DNA of 64,000 nt from Pseudomonas lundensis (GTDB lineage: Bacteria > Pseudomonadota > Gammaproteobacteria > Pseudomonadales > Pseudomonadaceae), in contig NZ_JYKY01000026.1 of the NCBI RefSeq assembly GCF_001042985.1, positions 1-64,000 of the forward strand, written 5' to 3'. Positions 55,319 to 63,524 of this stretch are shown here, one piece after another. The notes beneath the pieces were generated by a model, which was given only the letters and a program-made list of their open reading frames with translations, ran no database searches and was not told the origin of the DNA. The position numbers were made by a program, and so were the translations under genes. The first letter of the stretch is position 1. Each line of letters opens with the position of its first letter.

Positions 55319-56704
55319 ATGACCTCTCCCAAAACGCCGCTTGAAGCCGAGTCCCAGAACAGCGATCTGGTCTTTGGTCTTGAGGACCGCCCCAAGCCGT
55401 GGATCGGCTTTCTGGCGGCCCTGCAACACTTGCTCGCCATCATTGTTCCGATCGTCACCCCCGGCCTGCTGATCTGTCAGGCGTTGGGCGTGTCCAGTCG
55501 CGACACCAACCTGATTGTCTCGATGTCGTTGGTGATTTCGGGGATCGCCACATTTGTGCAGTGCAAACGCTTCGGCCCATTCGGTGCTGGCTTGCTGATT
55601 GTGCAAGGGACCAGTTTTAACTTCGTCGGCCCGTTGATCGCGGGCGGCGCGTTGATGGTCAAGCAAGGCACGCCCGTCGAAAGCGTGATGGCGGCGATCT
55701 TTGGCGTGGTGATTGCCGGTTCGTTCGTTGAAATGGGCATCTCGCGGGTGCTGCCTTTCGTCAAGCGCATGATTACCCCGCTGGTGACCGGCATCGTGGT
55801 GTTAATGATCGGCCTGACGCTGATCAAGGTCGGCCTGATCAGCATGGGCGGCGGCTTCACCGCCATGGGCAATGGCACGTTCGCCAATGGCGAAAACCTG
55901 ATGCTGTCAGGCGTGGTGCTGGCGATCATCGTGATCCTCAACCGCATCCCGCTGGTGTGGATGCGCAGCTGCGCCATCGTCATCGCACTGGCGGTGGGCT
56001 ATGCGCTGGCAGGCTATCTGGGGCGTCTGGATTTTACCGGCATGCACCAGGCCGAGCTGTTTCAAGTGCCGGTGCCACTGCACTTTGGCCTTGGGTTCTC
56101 GTGGGCACTGTTCATTCCGATGCTAGTGATTTACCTCGTCACTTCGCTGGAAGCGATTGGCGATGTGACGGCCACCAGTAAGGTGTCACGCCAGCCCGTC
56201 GAAGGCCCGGTGTGGATGCAACGTATCAAGGGCGGCGTACTGGTCAACGGGGCCAACTCGCTGCTGGCCGGTATTTTCAACACCTTCCCCAGCTCGATCT
56301 TTGCCCAGAACAATGGCGTGATTCAGCTGACCGGCATTGCCAGCCGCCACATCGGCGTCTGGATTGCCGCCATGCTGATCCTGCTCGGCCTGTTCCCGAG
56401 CGTGGCCGGGGCGATTCAGGCTGTGCCCGAGCCGGTACTGGGCGGTGCAGCCATGGTGATGTTTGGCGCGGTGGCCGCATCGGGCATTAACATTCTGGCC
56501 AGCATCACCCTGGACCGTCGTGCGCTGCTGATCATTGCCGTGTCGCTGGCGCTGGGCCTGGGCGTGTCGCAAGTGCCTGAGTTCCTCGCCCACATGCCGG
56601 CGGCGTTACGCAACGTACTGGAATCGGGCGTGGCGACCGGCGGTATCTGTGCGCTGCTGCTGAACTGGTTCTTGCCGGAAGCCGAGCAAAAACCAGGCAT
56701 TTAA
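55319..56704 (+). CDS. NCS2-family xanthine/uracil (nucleobase) permease
   Basis: 461 aa, about 13-14 membrane helices. NCS2 hallmarks: FLAALQHLLAIIVPIVTPGLLIC near the start, VQGTSFNFVGPL (helix 3 QGTSF), SLEAIGDVTATSKV (helix 8 acidic motif) and FPSSIFAQNNGVIQLTGIASRHIG (the NxGxxxxTG signature). The QNNGVIQLTGIASR form is typical of the xanthine/urate branch rather than uracil. Symports the nucleobase with protons across the inner membrane. AAGGGCG precedes the ATG. A possible half of a purine-repressor-like site is noted only as rejected. Confidence 0.92.
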   Translation: MTSPKTPLEAESQNSDLVFGLEDRPKPWIGFLAALQHLLAIIVPIVTPGLLICQALGVSSRDTNLIVSMSLVISGIATFVQCKRFGPFGAGLLIVQGTSFNFVGPLIAGGALMVKQGTPVESVMAAIFGVVIAGSFVEMGISRVLPFVKRMITPLVTGIVVLMIGLTLIKVGLISMGGGFTAMGNGTFANGENLMLSGVVLAIIVILNRIPLVWMRSCAIVIALAVGYALAGYLGRLDFTGMHQAELFQVPVPLHFGLGFSWALFIPMLVIYLVTSLEAIGDVTATSKVSRQPVEGPVWMQRIKGGVLVNGANSLLAGIFNTFPSSIFAQNNGVIQLTGIASRHIGVWIAAMLILLGLFPSVAGAIQAVPEPVLGGAAMVMFGAVAASGINILASITLDRRALLIIAVSLALGLGVSQVPEFLAHMPAALRNVLESGVATGGICALLLNWFLPEAEQKPGI

Positions 56705-56849
56705 GTCGATAACCGGGCAGGCTCCCCGCTGATCCTGCCCGATTATGAGACTCACCCCGCACGCTGGCGACATGCCACATTCCAGGCTTTTCCTCTTGCG
56801 GCGCTTCCAGTACTCTTTTTCCATCCCCCAGCCTGAAACAGGCGTCGAT

Positions 56850-57110
56850 ATGAATACCTACGGAAAACGACTGCAGCAGGAACGCATGCGCCTGGGCCTG
56901 ACGCAACAGCAACTGGCGCAGGCCGGTGGAGTCGGTCGGCACGCGCAAAGCCTGTATGAGCGTGACATGACCCTGCCCCGCGCCAACTACCTGGCGGCCA
57001 TCACGCTGGTCGGAATCGACGTGTTGTTCGTCCTGACCGGCCGCCATACCCCGCACCCGCCTCACCCGCACACTGAAACATCCGGTAATGGCCAGCTCAG
57101 CGAGCGCTGA
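56850..57110 (+). CDS. Small Xre-family helix-turn-helix regulator
   Basis: 86 aa from ATG 56850 (MNTYGKRLQQERMRLGLTQQQLAQ); the frame is open to 56745 but that extension does not fit the family. The Cro/CI-type helix-turn-helix covers residues 5-62 (LTQQQLAQAGGVGRHAQSLYERDMTLPRANYLAAITLVGIDVLFVLTG), followed by a His/Pro-rich tail. The domain layout is that of the small single-domain Xre proteins of Pseudomonas. No ligand domain. Targets unknown; it lies 145 bases after the permease in the same direction. Confidence 0.85.
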   Translation: MNTYGKRLQQERMRLGLTQQQLAQAGGVGRHAQSLYERDMTLPRANYLAAITLVGIDVLFVLTGRHTPHPPHPHTETSGNGQLSER

Positions 57111-57113
57111 GTA

Positions 57114-57884
57114 TCAGGCCGCGTGTACCCAGCGTCGATGCAGGCCACGGGCCAGTGCATCCAGCGCAAACCCCAGCACACCGATCAACAGCACCATGGC
57201 CATCAGTTCTGAATAGGCCAGCCGGTCGCGGGTGTCGAGAATGAAATAGCCCAGCCCCGCACTCACGCCGAGCATTTCGCAAGGCACCAGCACGATCCAC
57301 AAAATCCCGATGGAAAGCCGGACCCCGGTCAGCACATGCCCCAACACACCGGGCAGGATCACCCGGCGCAAGGTTTCCCAACGCGTAGCACTCAAGCTGC
57401 GGCTCAGTTGCAGCCAGCGCGGGTCCAGTTGGCGTACCCCCGCAATGGTATTGAGCAAAATCGGCCACACGGCGGCAAAGGTCAGCAAGAAGTAGATGGG
57501 CTGATCGCCCACGCCCATCAGCATCACCACCACCGGCATCCAGGACAGCGGCGAAATCATGCGCAGGAATTGAAAGGCGGGCGTGGTGGCGGCCTCCAGA
57601 TTACGCGAGCCGCCTATCAGCAGCCCTAATGGCACGCCGATCAATAACGCCATCACCAGGCTGACCACGATGCGCTTTAGGCTCACCCCAACGTTCTCGT
57701 ACAACTGAGCGCTGCCCAGTAATTCGTACAGACTGACAAACGTGGCTTGCGGCGAAAAGCGGGCCGCCAGCCCCTGTTCACTGCCCAGCCACTCGACACC
57801 CAGCCACCAGGCCAGCAACAGGCTCAACAGCCCTGCGCCACCCAGTAGCCATTGCCGCGCGGTGGAAGGTGCTGGCCCAGTCAA
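57114..57884 (-). CDS. ABC transporter permease, sulfonate/nitrate/taurine type
   Basis: 256 aa, about six membrane helices. The EAA loop typical of the SsuC/TauC/NrtB group is present (LSATRWETLRRVILPGVLGHVLTGVRLSIGILWIVLVPCEMLGVSAGLGYFILD). The start overlaps the stop of the binding-protein gene by 4 nt (ATGA). Last gene of a - strand operon made of AhpD-like protein, acyl-CoA-dehydrogenase-like enzyme, ATPase, binding protein and permease. Confidence 0.9.
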   Translation of the reverse strand: MTGPAPSTARQWLLGGAGLLSLLLAWWLGVEWLGSEQGLAARFSPQATFVSLYELLGSAQLYENVGVSLKRIVVSLVMALLIGVPLGLLIGGSRNLEAATTPAFQFLRMISPLSWMPVVVMLMGVGDQPIYFLLTFAAVWPILLNTIAGVRQLDPRWLQLSRSLSATRWETLRRVILPGVLGHVLTGVRLSIGILWIVLVPCEMLGVSAGLGYFILDTRDRLAYSELMAMVLLIGVLGFALDALARGLHRRWVHAA

Positions 57885-59080
57885 AAGCCAAACTCCTCGG
57901 TGCGTTCAAAGCTGTCTGGCAAACCGAATGCCTTGAGCCCGCCCACGGCGGCGATGCTGTTTTTGACGAAGCGGTCATCGACCAGATCGGTCGCCACATG
58001 CGCGGGGTCCAGGCCCGCCAAAAACTGATTGTCGCCCTGAATCAGCGTGTGCTTGAGCCGCGTGACCAGCTCTTCGGTATAGCTGGCAAAGGGATAAGGC
58101 TGAAAATCAATGCGCTGTTCATCCCAGTCGCCATGCTGAATCGCCCCCGCCGCTTCATAGCGCGCGCGATCGCTGGCGGCAGGCGCCAGGACTTTTTGCA
58201 GCACGGCACTGCTGTGCGGCGTGTACCGGTTTTCTCCGTCCTTGGCCAGCAACTGGGCGGCGGCCTGTCGGTTATCGCGGGTCCAGAGCTGCGCCTTGAC
58301 GATGGCGTTGACCACTTTTTGCGACCATTCAGGCCGGTTGTTCAGGTCATGCTCGTGCATGAACACCACGCAGCACGCGTGATTGCGCCACAGATCGCCG
58401 GTGAAGCGCTGTACGCGGCCGACGTTCAAGTCTTCGGCCAAGGCATTGAACGGCTCGGCCACGATGTACCCGGCGATGCGCTTGGTCGCCAAGGCGGGCG
58501 GCATGTCGGAAGGCGGCATGACCACCAGGTTCACTTCATTGGCGGCCAGCGTGCTGCCTACCGGGCGTGTGACCGGTTGCAAGCCGTTGTCGCGAAACAG
58601 CTGTTGCACCACCACGTTGTGGATCGAGTACCAGAACGGAATCGCGATGGATTGGCCGCCCAGTTGCCGGACCTCTTGGATGTCGGGGGCTACGGTCAGC
58701 CCGGAGCCGCCCACGTGATTCCAGGCCACGACTTTGGCAGGCACTTTGCTGCCGTAACGCGCCCACACCGTCATCGGCGAGAGCAAGTGAATCACGTTGA
58801 CCTGCCCGGAGATAAAGGCTTCGATCACCTGCGCCCAGCTGCGCAGCAACACAGGGCGCTCAGCCTTGATGCCCTCGGCCTCGAACAGGCCATTGTTGTG
58901 CGCCACCAGCAACGGCGTGGCGTCGGTGATCGGCAGGTAACCGATGCGCACCGGCGCATCCGGCTCGGCCGCCGCACGGGCCTGCAGGCTGCTGAGCATC
59001 GGCAAGGCGCCCGCCGCGGTGAGCATGGCGCTGAGTTTTAAAATGTCACGCCGAGTGTGTGTGAAGTCGTCCAGGCACAT
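57881..59080 (-). CDS. ABC transporter substrate-binding protein with Tat signal (NrtA/SsuA type)
   Basis: 399 aa. A twin-arginine signal (THTRRDILKLSAMLTAAGALP, cleavage near residue 36 after ARAAA) suggests export in folded form. The mature part is an NMT1/SsuA-like type 2 periplasmic binding protein: VRIGYLPITDATPLLVAHNNGLFEAEGIKAE, GQVNVIHLLSPM, IPFWYSIHNVVVQQLFRDNG, TKRIAGYIVAEPFN. That last segment is nearer to the CmpA/NrtA branch than to SsuA. Its first 35 bases overlap the end of the ATPase gene. Substrate not readable. Confidence 0.9.
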   Translation of the reverse strand: MCLDDFTHTRRDILKLSAMLTAAGALPMLSSLQARAAAEPDAPVRIGYLPITDATPLLVAHNNGLFEAEGIKAERPVLLRSWAQVIEAFISGQVNVIHLLSPMTVWARYGSKVPAKVVAWNHVGGSGLTVAPDIQEVRQLGGQSIAIPFWYSIHNVVVQQLFRDNGLQPVTRPVGSTLAANEVNLVVMPPSDMPPALATKRIAGYIVAEPFNALAEDLNVGRVQRFTGDLWRNHACCVVFMHEHDLNNRPEWSQKVVNAIVKAQLWTRDNRQAAAQLLAKDGENRYTPHSSAVLQKVLAPAASDRARYEAAGAIQHGDWDEQRIDFQPYPFASYTEELVTRLKHTLIQGDNQFLAGLDPAHVATDLVDDRFVKNSIAAVGGLKAFGLPDSFERTEEFGF

Positions 59081-59888
59081 GTGCTAGCTCCAGCGAGTCG
59101 CGTAAAGGTTCAAGGTCAGGGGTGCGGCTCGCCCGCCGAAGGGTTTTGAGAATGTCGATGCGCAAAGCGCCCAGCTCCTCGACCCGGTCTTCACGCGGTT
59201 GCGCAAGGTCGATGCGCCACTCACCGACAGTCCGCGCCGGGCTGTGGCCCAGTAGCAGAATCCGGTCGCTGAGCAGCAGGGCTTCGTCAATATCGTGAGT
59301 AATCAACAGCGCCGCCGTGTTGTGCCGCGCAATCACGCTGAGCAACAACTGCTGCATGTCGGCGCGGGTGACTTCGTCCAGCGCACCAAACGGTTCGTCG
59401 AGCAACAGCACTTGGGGCTGACGCGCCAGGCAGCGGGCCAGCGCCACCCGCTGCGCCATGCCGCCGGACAACTGCGCCGGGTACTGCCCCCTTGCGTGTT
59501 GCAAGCCCACTTCCGTAATGGCCTGATCGACCCGCGCCTTGCGCGCTGCGGCGGCCACTTTGGGCTGGCGGGCGAAATCCAGCCCGAAGGCGACGTTATG
59601 CTCAAGGTTCAACCAGGGCAACAGGCTCGGGTCCTGAAACGCCACCGCGACCCGGGGGTGCGGTGCGGTGACCGCTTCGCCCAACAAGCTCACCGTGCCT
59701 GAGTGCGGGGTTTGCAACCCTGCCAGAACCCGCAGCAGGCTGGATTTGCCCACCCCGCTTGGGCCCAGCACTGACACGATTTCTCCGGGTGCCAGTTGCA
59801 GGTCGAACCCCTCCAGTACCGATTGCCATCCCTGGCCCCGGGCATAGCCCAGGGTGATGTCACGCGCGTCCAGCAAGACCGTGCTCAT
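59046..59888 (-). CDS. ABC transporter ATPase, sulfonate/nitrate type
   Basis: 280 aa from the ATG at 59888; the frame is open upstream but the family starts at MSTVLLDARDITLGYARG. Walker A GPSGVGKSSLL (about 44), signature LSGGMAQRVALARCLA, Walker B VLLLDEPFGALDE and switch His ITHDIDEALLL are intact. The C-terminal extension is typical of SsuB/NrtD-type ATPases. The start overlaps the stop of the upstream flavoprotein gene as TGATG and the end overlaps the binding-protein gene by 35 nt. Confidence 0.92.
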   Translation of the reverse strand: MSTVLLDARDITLGYARGQGWQSVLEGFDLQLAPGEIVSVLGPSGVGKSSLLRVLAGLQTPHSGTVSLLGEAVTAPHPRVAVAFQDPSLLPWLNLEHNVAFGLDFARQPKVAAAARKARVDQAITEVGLQHARGQYPAQLSGGMAQRVALARCLARQPQVLLLDEPFGALDEVTRADMQQLLLSVIARHNTAALLITHDIDEALLLSDRILLLGHSPARTVGEWRIDLAQPREDRVEELGALRIDILKTLRRASRTPDLEPLRDSLELAHVPGRLHTHSA

Positions 59889-60955
59889 CACGCGCTGACC
59901 TTGGCCTGACGCAGCAACTCGGCCCGCAGTTGCACCAGGCTCGGGGTCACGATCGGCACAAAGGCCGACTCGCGCCAGCGTCGGGCGAACGCGCTGCCAT
60001 GGGCACACAGGTAGGCTTTGCCGCCACTGGCTTGCAGTTCGAACTGCACCGCGCTGGCCGTGGCTTCTGCCAAGGCAATGCGGATGTTAAACAGGGCCGC
60101 CGGGTTCGTCAGGAACCGACCCTCCAGCAGGCCGGTTTTCAAGGCGTCCACCTGAGCTTCCAGGTGCGCCTTTTGTTCATTCAACAGTTCGAGCAAACCG
60201 GAGCGCGGACCTTGCAAGTGCGCTTCGGCCTCCTGCAACGAGCGTCGTGCCAGGCCGATCGACAGCCCGCATTGCAGGCCTAAAAACGCCGGGCGCACGG
60301 CAGGCAGAAAGACTTTGGCGTTGTCGTGCAACAACCATTCTTGGGCGACCTGCACCGCCTGGAAGTCGAGTGCGGCCGTGTTACTTGACTGCAACCCCAT
60401 CAATTCAAGGTCATCGGAACGCTGCAGGCCCGGCAAGCCGTCAGGGATTGCCAGCACAAAAGGCGCGCCGCCCTCTTCACGCTCAATGGCCGCCGCGACC
60501 ACGAACCCGCTTTTGCGCAAATTAGTGACCCAGTGCAACCGACCGTCCAGCGCCCAACCATTGGCGTGGGCACGGGCGCGCACTTGCAACGATTCAATCC
60601 CGGACAAAAATTTCATGGCGTTGGACAGCCCGGTGGCGCCCGCCAATTGGCCACTCAGCAAGTCAGGCAGCAAGCGTTCGCGCAGCCCGGTGTTGGGACT
60701 GTGCAACAGGTATTCGATAAAAGCGCGCTGGCCCCAAAACACAAAAGCCGAAGCCAGGGAATGGCTGGCAACGCTGGCCATTACTTCCAGTGCATCGGCC
60801 AGATTGCCGCCGGTGCCACCCAGCTGTGGGCTGATGCCGACCCGTAGCACATTGGCCGATGCCAGTTGCGACAGGACGTGTTGCGGGTCACTGTGGCCGA
60901 GGTCCAGCGCCTCGGCTTCGGCATCCAGCCAATGACTCAGTACAGGGTCTAGCAT
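59888..60955 (-). CDS. Acyl-CoA dehydrogenase-fold flavoprotein (probable monooxygenase or dehydrogenase)
   Basis: 355 aa, AAAGGAG 8 nt before the ATG. Acyl-CoA dehydrogenase pattern: LRVGISPQLGGTGGNLADALEVMASVA, ATGLSNAMKF, WVTNLRKSGFVVAAAI, LQCGLSIGLARRSLQEAEAHL, LQASGGKAYL. It lacks a clear catalytic Glu of true acyl-CoA dehydrogenases in the usual place (judged by eye), which fits the SfnB/DszC-like flavin monooxygenase relatives found in organosulfur operons. Given the sulfonate-type transporter next door, oxidation of an imported sulfur compound is plausible but not proven. It could instead be a dehydrogenase for another substrate. Confidence 0.8.
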   Translation of the reverse strand: MLDPVLSHWLDAEAEALDLGHSDPQHVLSQLASANVLRVGISPQLGGTGGNLADALEVMASVASHSLASAFVFWGQRAFIEYLLHSPNTGLRERLLPDLLSGQLAGATGLSNAMKFLSGIESLQVRARAHANGWALDGRLHWVTNLRKSGFVVAAAIEREEGGAPFVLAIPDGLPGLQRSDDLELMGLQSSNTAALDFQAVQVAQEWLLHDNAKVFLPAVRPAFLGLQCGLSIGLARRSLQEAEAHLQGPRSGLLELLNEQKAHLEAQVDALKTGLLEGRFLTNPAALFNIRIALAEATASAVQFELQASGGKAYLCAHGSAFARRWRESAFVPIVTPSLVQLRAELLRQAKVSA

Positions 60956-60987
60956 GTCGATTTCTCCTTTAAATCGGGACCGCCGGA

Positions 60988-61545
60988 TTACTCAGGACGG
61001 GTCCAGCTATAACGCGCCAGTTCAGGGTTCAACGGCGTGCGGGCGAACACGTTAGCAAAATTGCACAAGGTTGCCAGGCTTACGCCCAGAATCACTTCCA
61101 GCGCCTGCCCTTCGGTGAAACCGGCGGCCTTGAATTCGCTGTACGTGGCGTCGCTGACGTCCCCGCGCTTGGCAATGACTTCGCGGGTAAACGCGGCCAG
61201 CGCTTCGAGGCGCTCTTCAGGCAGCTCAGTTTGCCCGCGCAGGGCGGTGACGACTTCGTCGGGCAGTTTGGCCTTGTTCTGCGCCACGGCGGTATGACCT
61301 GCGACACAGAAGTCGCACCCATGGCGCGTTGCTGCGATCAATTGCACCACTTCCCTTTCCGGCAGGGTTAGCTCAACCTTGCCGTTGATGCCCGAAACCG
61401 TGACATAAGTCTCCAGTGCCGCCGGCGCATTGGCTAGAATCCCCAACAGGTTGGGAATGAACCCGGCATTTTTCTGTGCGGTTTCCAGGTATGGCTTCGC
61501 GGCTTCGGGAGCCGAATCGAGGGTATGAAGCGTGACACGAGACAT
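60988..61545 (-). CDS. Carboxymuconolactone decarboxylase/AhpD-like protein
   Basis: 185 aa, AGGAG about 8 nt before the ATG. CMD-domain alkylhydroperoxidase signature RHGCDFCVAGHTAVAQ with Cys77, Cys80 and His84, the redox pair of AhpD-type enzymes. Helical throughout, no signal. Related peroxidase-like proteins often accompany flavin-dependent oxidation steps and may detoxify peroxides. First gene of the - strand operon, divergent from the AraC regulator by 101 bases. Confidence 0.88.
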   Translation of the reverse strand: MSRVTLHTLDSAPEAAKPYLETAQKNAGFIPNLLGILANAPAALETYVTVSGINGKVELTLPEREVVQLIAATRHGCDFCVAGHTAVAQNKAKLPDEVVTALRGQTELPEERLEALAAFTREVIAKRGDVSDATYSEFKAAGFTEGQALEVILGVSLATLCNFANVFARTPLNPELARYSWTRPE

Positions 61546-61646
61546 GAAGTGACTCCTGCAAAAGGTGTCGGAACAGTCTGTTGGTTATAAAAATTTGATT
61601 CCATATTCTAAAGTAGCGATTACTTGCTTCTGAGTGTTTCCATTAG

Positions 61647-62558
61647 ATGAATTCGTCCAGTCCCCTGATTGATTGGTTATTAGAAAGCCTTGAGCTAGAC
61701 GCCAGCCTGTTCCATGTCGGGCGCTATTGCGGCGGATGGCACAGCAGCACTCACGGGCTGGCCCGCGCCAGTTTTCACGTCGTGGTACAGGGCCATTGCT
61801 GGCTACACGTGGAGGGGCAGGCTCACGGCGTGCAATTGAACGCCGGGGATGCGCTGTTTTTGCTGCAAGACCCGGACTACCGGCTTTCCAGCGCAAATGA
61901 CGCCGGGCTGGCCGCGCAGTTGCCGCGTCAGGCCATGCAGGCACTCGATCCGCACGCCGACGAGGGCGTCGGATTGGTGTGCGGCTTTTTTCAATTTCAG
62001 CCGGGGCTGTCTGACCTGATCCTTGAAGCCCTGCCCGCTTGGTTGATCCTGCGTGCCAACGACCCGTCCTCCAGCGCGGCGCGCACTGTTTTCCAGTTGA
62101 TTCTGGATGAGTGCGAGCGTGTGCCAGCCCCTTCATCGGCCTTGCTGGAGCGGCTGAGTCATTTGTTGTTTCTGTACGTGCTGCGCCAGCAAGTCAGCCA
62201 CAACCCCGACCTCGGCGGCCTGGTAGCCCTGGCGCGGCAACCGGCATTTTCTACCCTGTTGCAACAATTGATCGAACATCCCGAGCAGCCGTGGACCCTG
62301 GAAAGCATGGCAGCGTGTACTGGCCTGTCGCGTTCGGCGTTTTTCAAGCGCTTCAGTGAACATGCCGGGCAATCCCCCGGTCATGTCTTACTGGCCTTGC
62401 GCATGCGCCACGCCTGCCAGTTGCTACAGACAGACCACACCGTCGAACAAGCCTGCGCAGCGGTGGGCTATCACTCCATTGCAGCGTTTACCCGGGCGTT
62501 CACCAAGTCCATCGGTGTGCAACCGGGCGCGTATCGCAAGCAGCATGAACGCCGCTGA
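61647..62558 (+). CDS. AraC-family transcriptional regulator with cupin domain
   Basis: 303 aa. N-terminal cupin_6-type domain (about 1-185) including FHVVVQGHCWLHVEGQ and LNAGDALFL, and a C-terminal AraC DNA-binding domain (about 200-300) with two helix-turn-helices (WTLESMAACTGLSRSAFFKRFSEHAGQSP and TVEQACAAVGYHSIAAFTRAFTKSIGVQPGAYRK). It is divergent from the AhpD-like/flavoprotein/ABC operon, so it is the likely regulator of that operon. No strong ribosome binding site before the ATG. Ligand unknown. Confidence 0.9.
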   Translation: MNSSSPLIDWLLESLELDASLFHVGRYCGGWHSSTHGLARASFHVVVQGHCWLHVEGQAHGVQLNAGDALFLLQDPDYRLSSANDAGLAAQLPRQAMQALDPHADEGVGLVCGFFQFQPGLSDLILEALPAWLILRANDPSSSAARTVFQLILDECERVPAPSSALLERLSHLLFLYVLRQQVSHNPDLGGLVALARQPAFSTLLQQLIEHPEQPWTLESMAACTGLSRSAFFKRFSEHAGQSPGHVLLALRMRHACQLLQTDHTVEQACAAVGYHSIAAFTRAFTKSIGVQPGAYRKQHERR

Positions 62559-62586
62559 CCTCCCCCTTCGTTAACAGGAGACACCC

Positions 62587-62925
62587 GTGACTGAACCCGG
62601 CCCTACCCACCAGCAAGCCCTTGACCGTTTTCTTGCCGAACGCCCCGACCTGCGCGAGCAACTCGATTGCCTGAACCCCCTTGAAGCCCGCGCCGTCGGG
62701 CAGCTGCCAGAGGTGTATCGTCAGGAGCGGCTGAACGAAGCGTTCGAAGCCGAAGCGGAGCGACTGGGCTTGTTCGCGTGGGAATTGACCCTGAAATTGA
62801 CCAGTGACAGCGAGGCCGCTTTTGAAGCTCAACGGCTGGAAGTACACCGCGAAGTGGCGCAAATGGCAGGCATGGCGTGGGCCGATTATTGTGAGCTGTA
62901 CGGGATCGTTGCCAGTCCGCACTGA
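62587..62925 (+). CDS. DUF6388 family protein
   Basis: 112 aa, acidic, all-helical. The start follows the AraC stop by 28 bases with GGAGA before GTG 62587. Pattern as in the Pseudomonas DUF6388 proteins, as I remember them: ALDRFLAERPDLREQLD, NPLEARAVG, PEVYRQERL, ELTLKLTSD, EVAQMAGMAWADYCELYGI. Function unknown. Its 3' end overlaps by 40 bases, antisense, with the end of the convergent ABC ATPase gene. Confidence 0.75.
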   Translation: MTEPGPTHQQALDRFLAERPDLREQLDCLNPLEARAVGQLPEVYRQERLNEAFEAEAERLGLFAWELTLKLTSDSEAAFEAQRLEVHREVAQMAGMAWADYCELYGIVASPH

Positions 62926-63524
62926 GGGCCCTGCGCCTGCGGGTACCAGATGCTTGAACAGACTTTTTCCAGCAACGCCTTATTGTGGCTGAACACAATC
63001 AACCCCAGATCACGGCGCCGGACCTCGTCAAGCAGCACGTGCCACACCTGCGCCTGAATGTGCGCATCCAGTTGCGCGGTGACTTCATCGGCAATGAGAA
63101 AACGCGTGCGCGGGTCCAGCGCCCTGAGCAACGCAATACGCGCCAGTTCGCCACCGGACAACTCGTCAGGACGTCGTTTCAGCCACGCCGGGCTGATCGC
63201 CAGCCGGTCCAGCCACGCGGCCGTCGGAGACCAGGCATCGCGCAGGCTATCGCCCGTGCTGCGATAGGGGTTGAACGTCAGCTCCGGGTGTTGGGGCACC
63301 AGCTGGATCGGGCAGTAGCCCTGCTTCGCCAGCGGTTTTGCGTCCACGGTGATCCGACCCGACGTCGCCCCCTGCCATTGCGCCAGCACCCGGCCCAGGG
63401 TGGTTTTGCCATAGCCACTGGGGGCCGAAATGCCCTGACGCTCCCCGGCGCTGACGTGAAACGATACCGAGTCCCACAGCCGCTGGCCGTTTTGCTCAAT
63501 GGTCAGTTGTTGGACTTCAAGCAT
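62886..63524 (-). CDS. ABC transporter ATPase, peptide/nickel type (NikE-like)
   Basis: 212 aa from the ATG at 63524, rather short for the DppF/NikE group (usually 250-330 aa), lacking the C-terminal oligopeptide-binding extension. Walker A is SGYGKTTLG, signature LSGGELARIALLRAL, Walker B FLIADEVTAQLDAH and switch His VFSHNKALL (normally SHD). Overlaps the preceding ATPase gene by 8 nt, so the pair works together. Likely uptake of a metallophore, nickel or short peptide. The partner permeases and binding protein lie beyond the window. Confidence 0.85.
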   Translation of the reverse strand: MLEVQQLTIEQNGQRLWDSVSFHVSAGERQGISAPSGYGKTTLGRVLAQWQGATSGRITVDAKPLAKQGYCPIQLVPQHPELTFNPYRSTGDSLRDAWSPTAAWLDRLAISPAWLKRRPDELSGGELARIALLRALDPRTRFLIADEVTAQLDAHIQAQVWHVLLDEVRRRDLGLIVFSHNKALLEKVCSSIWYPQAQGPQCGLATIPYSSQ

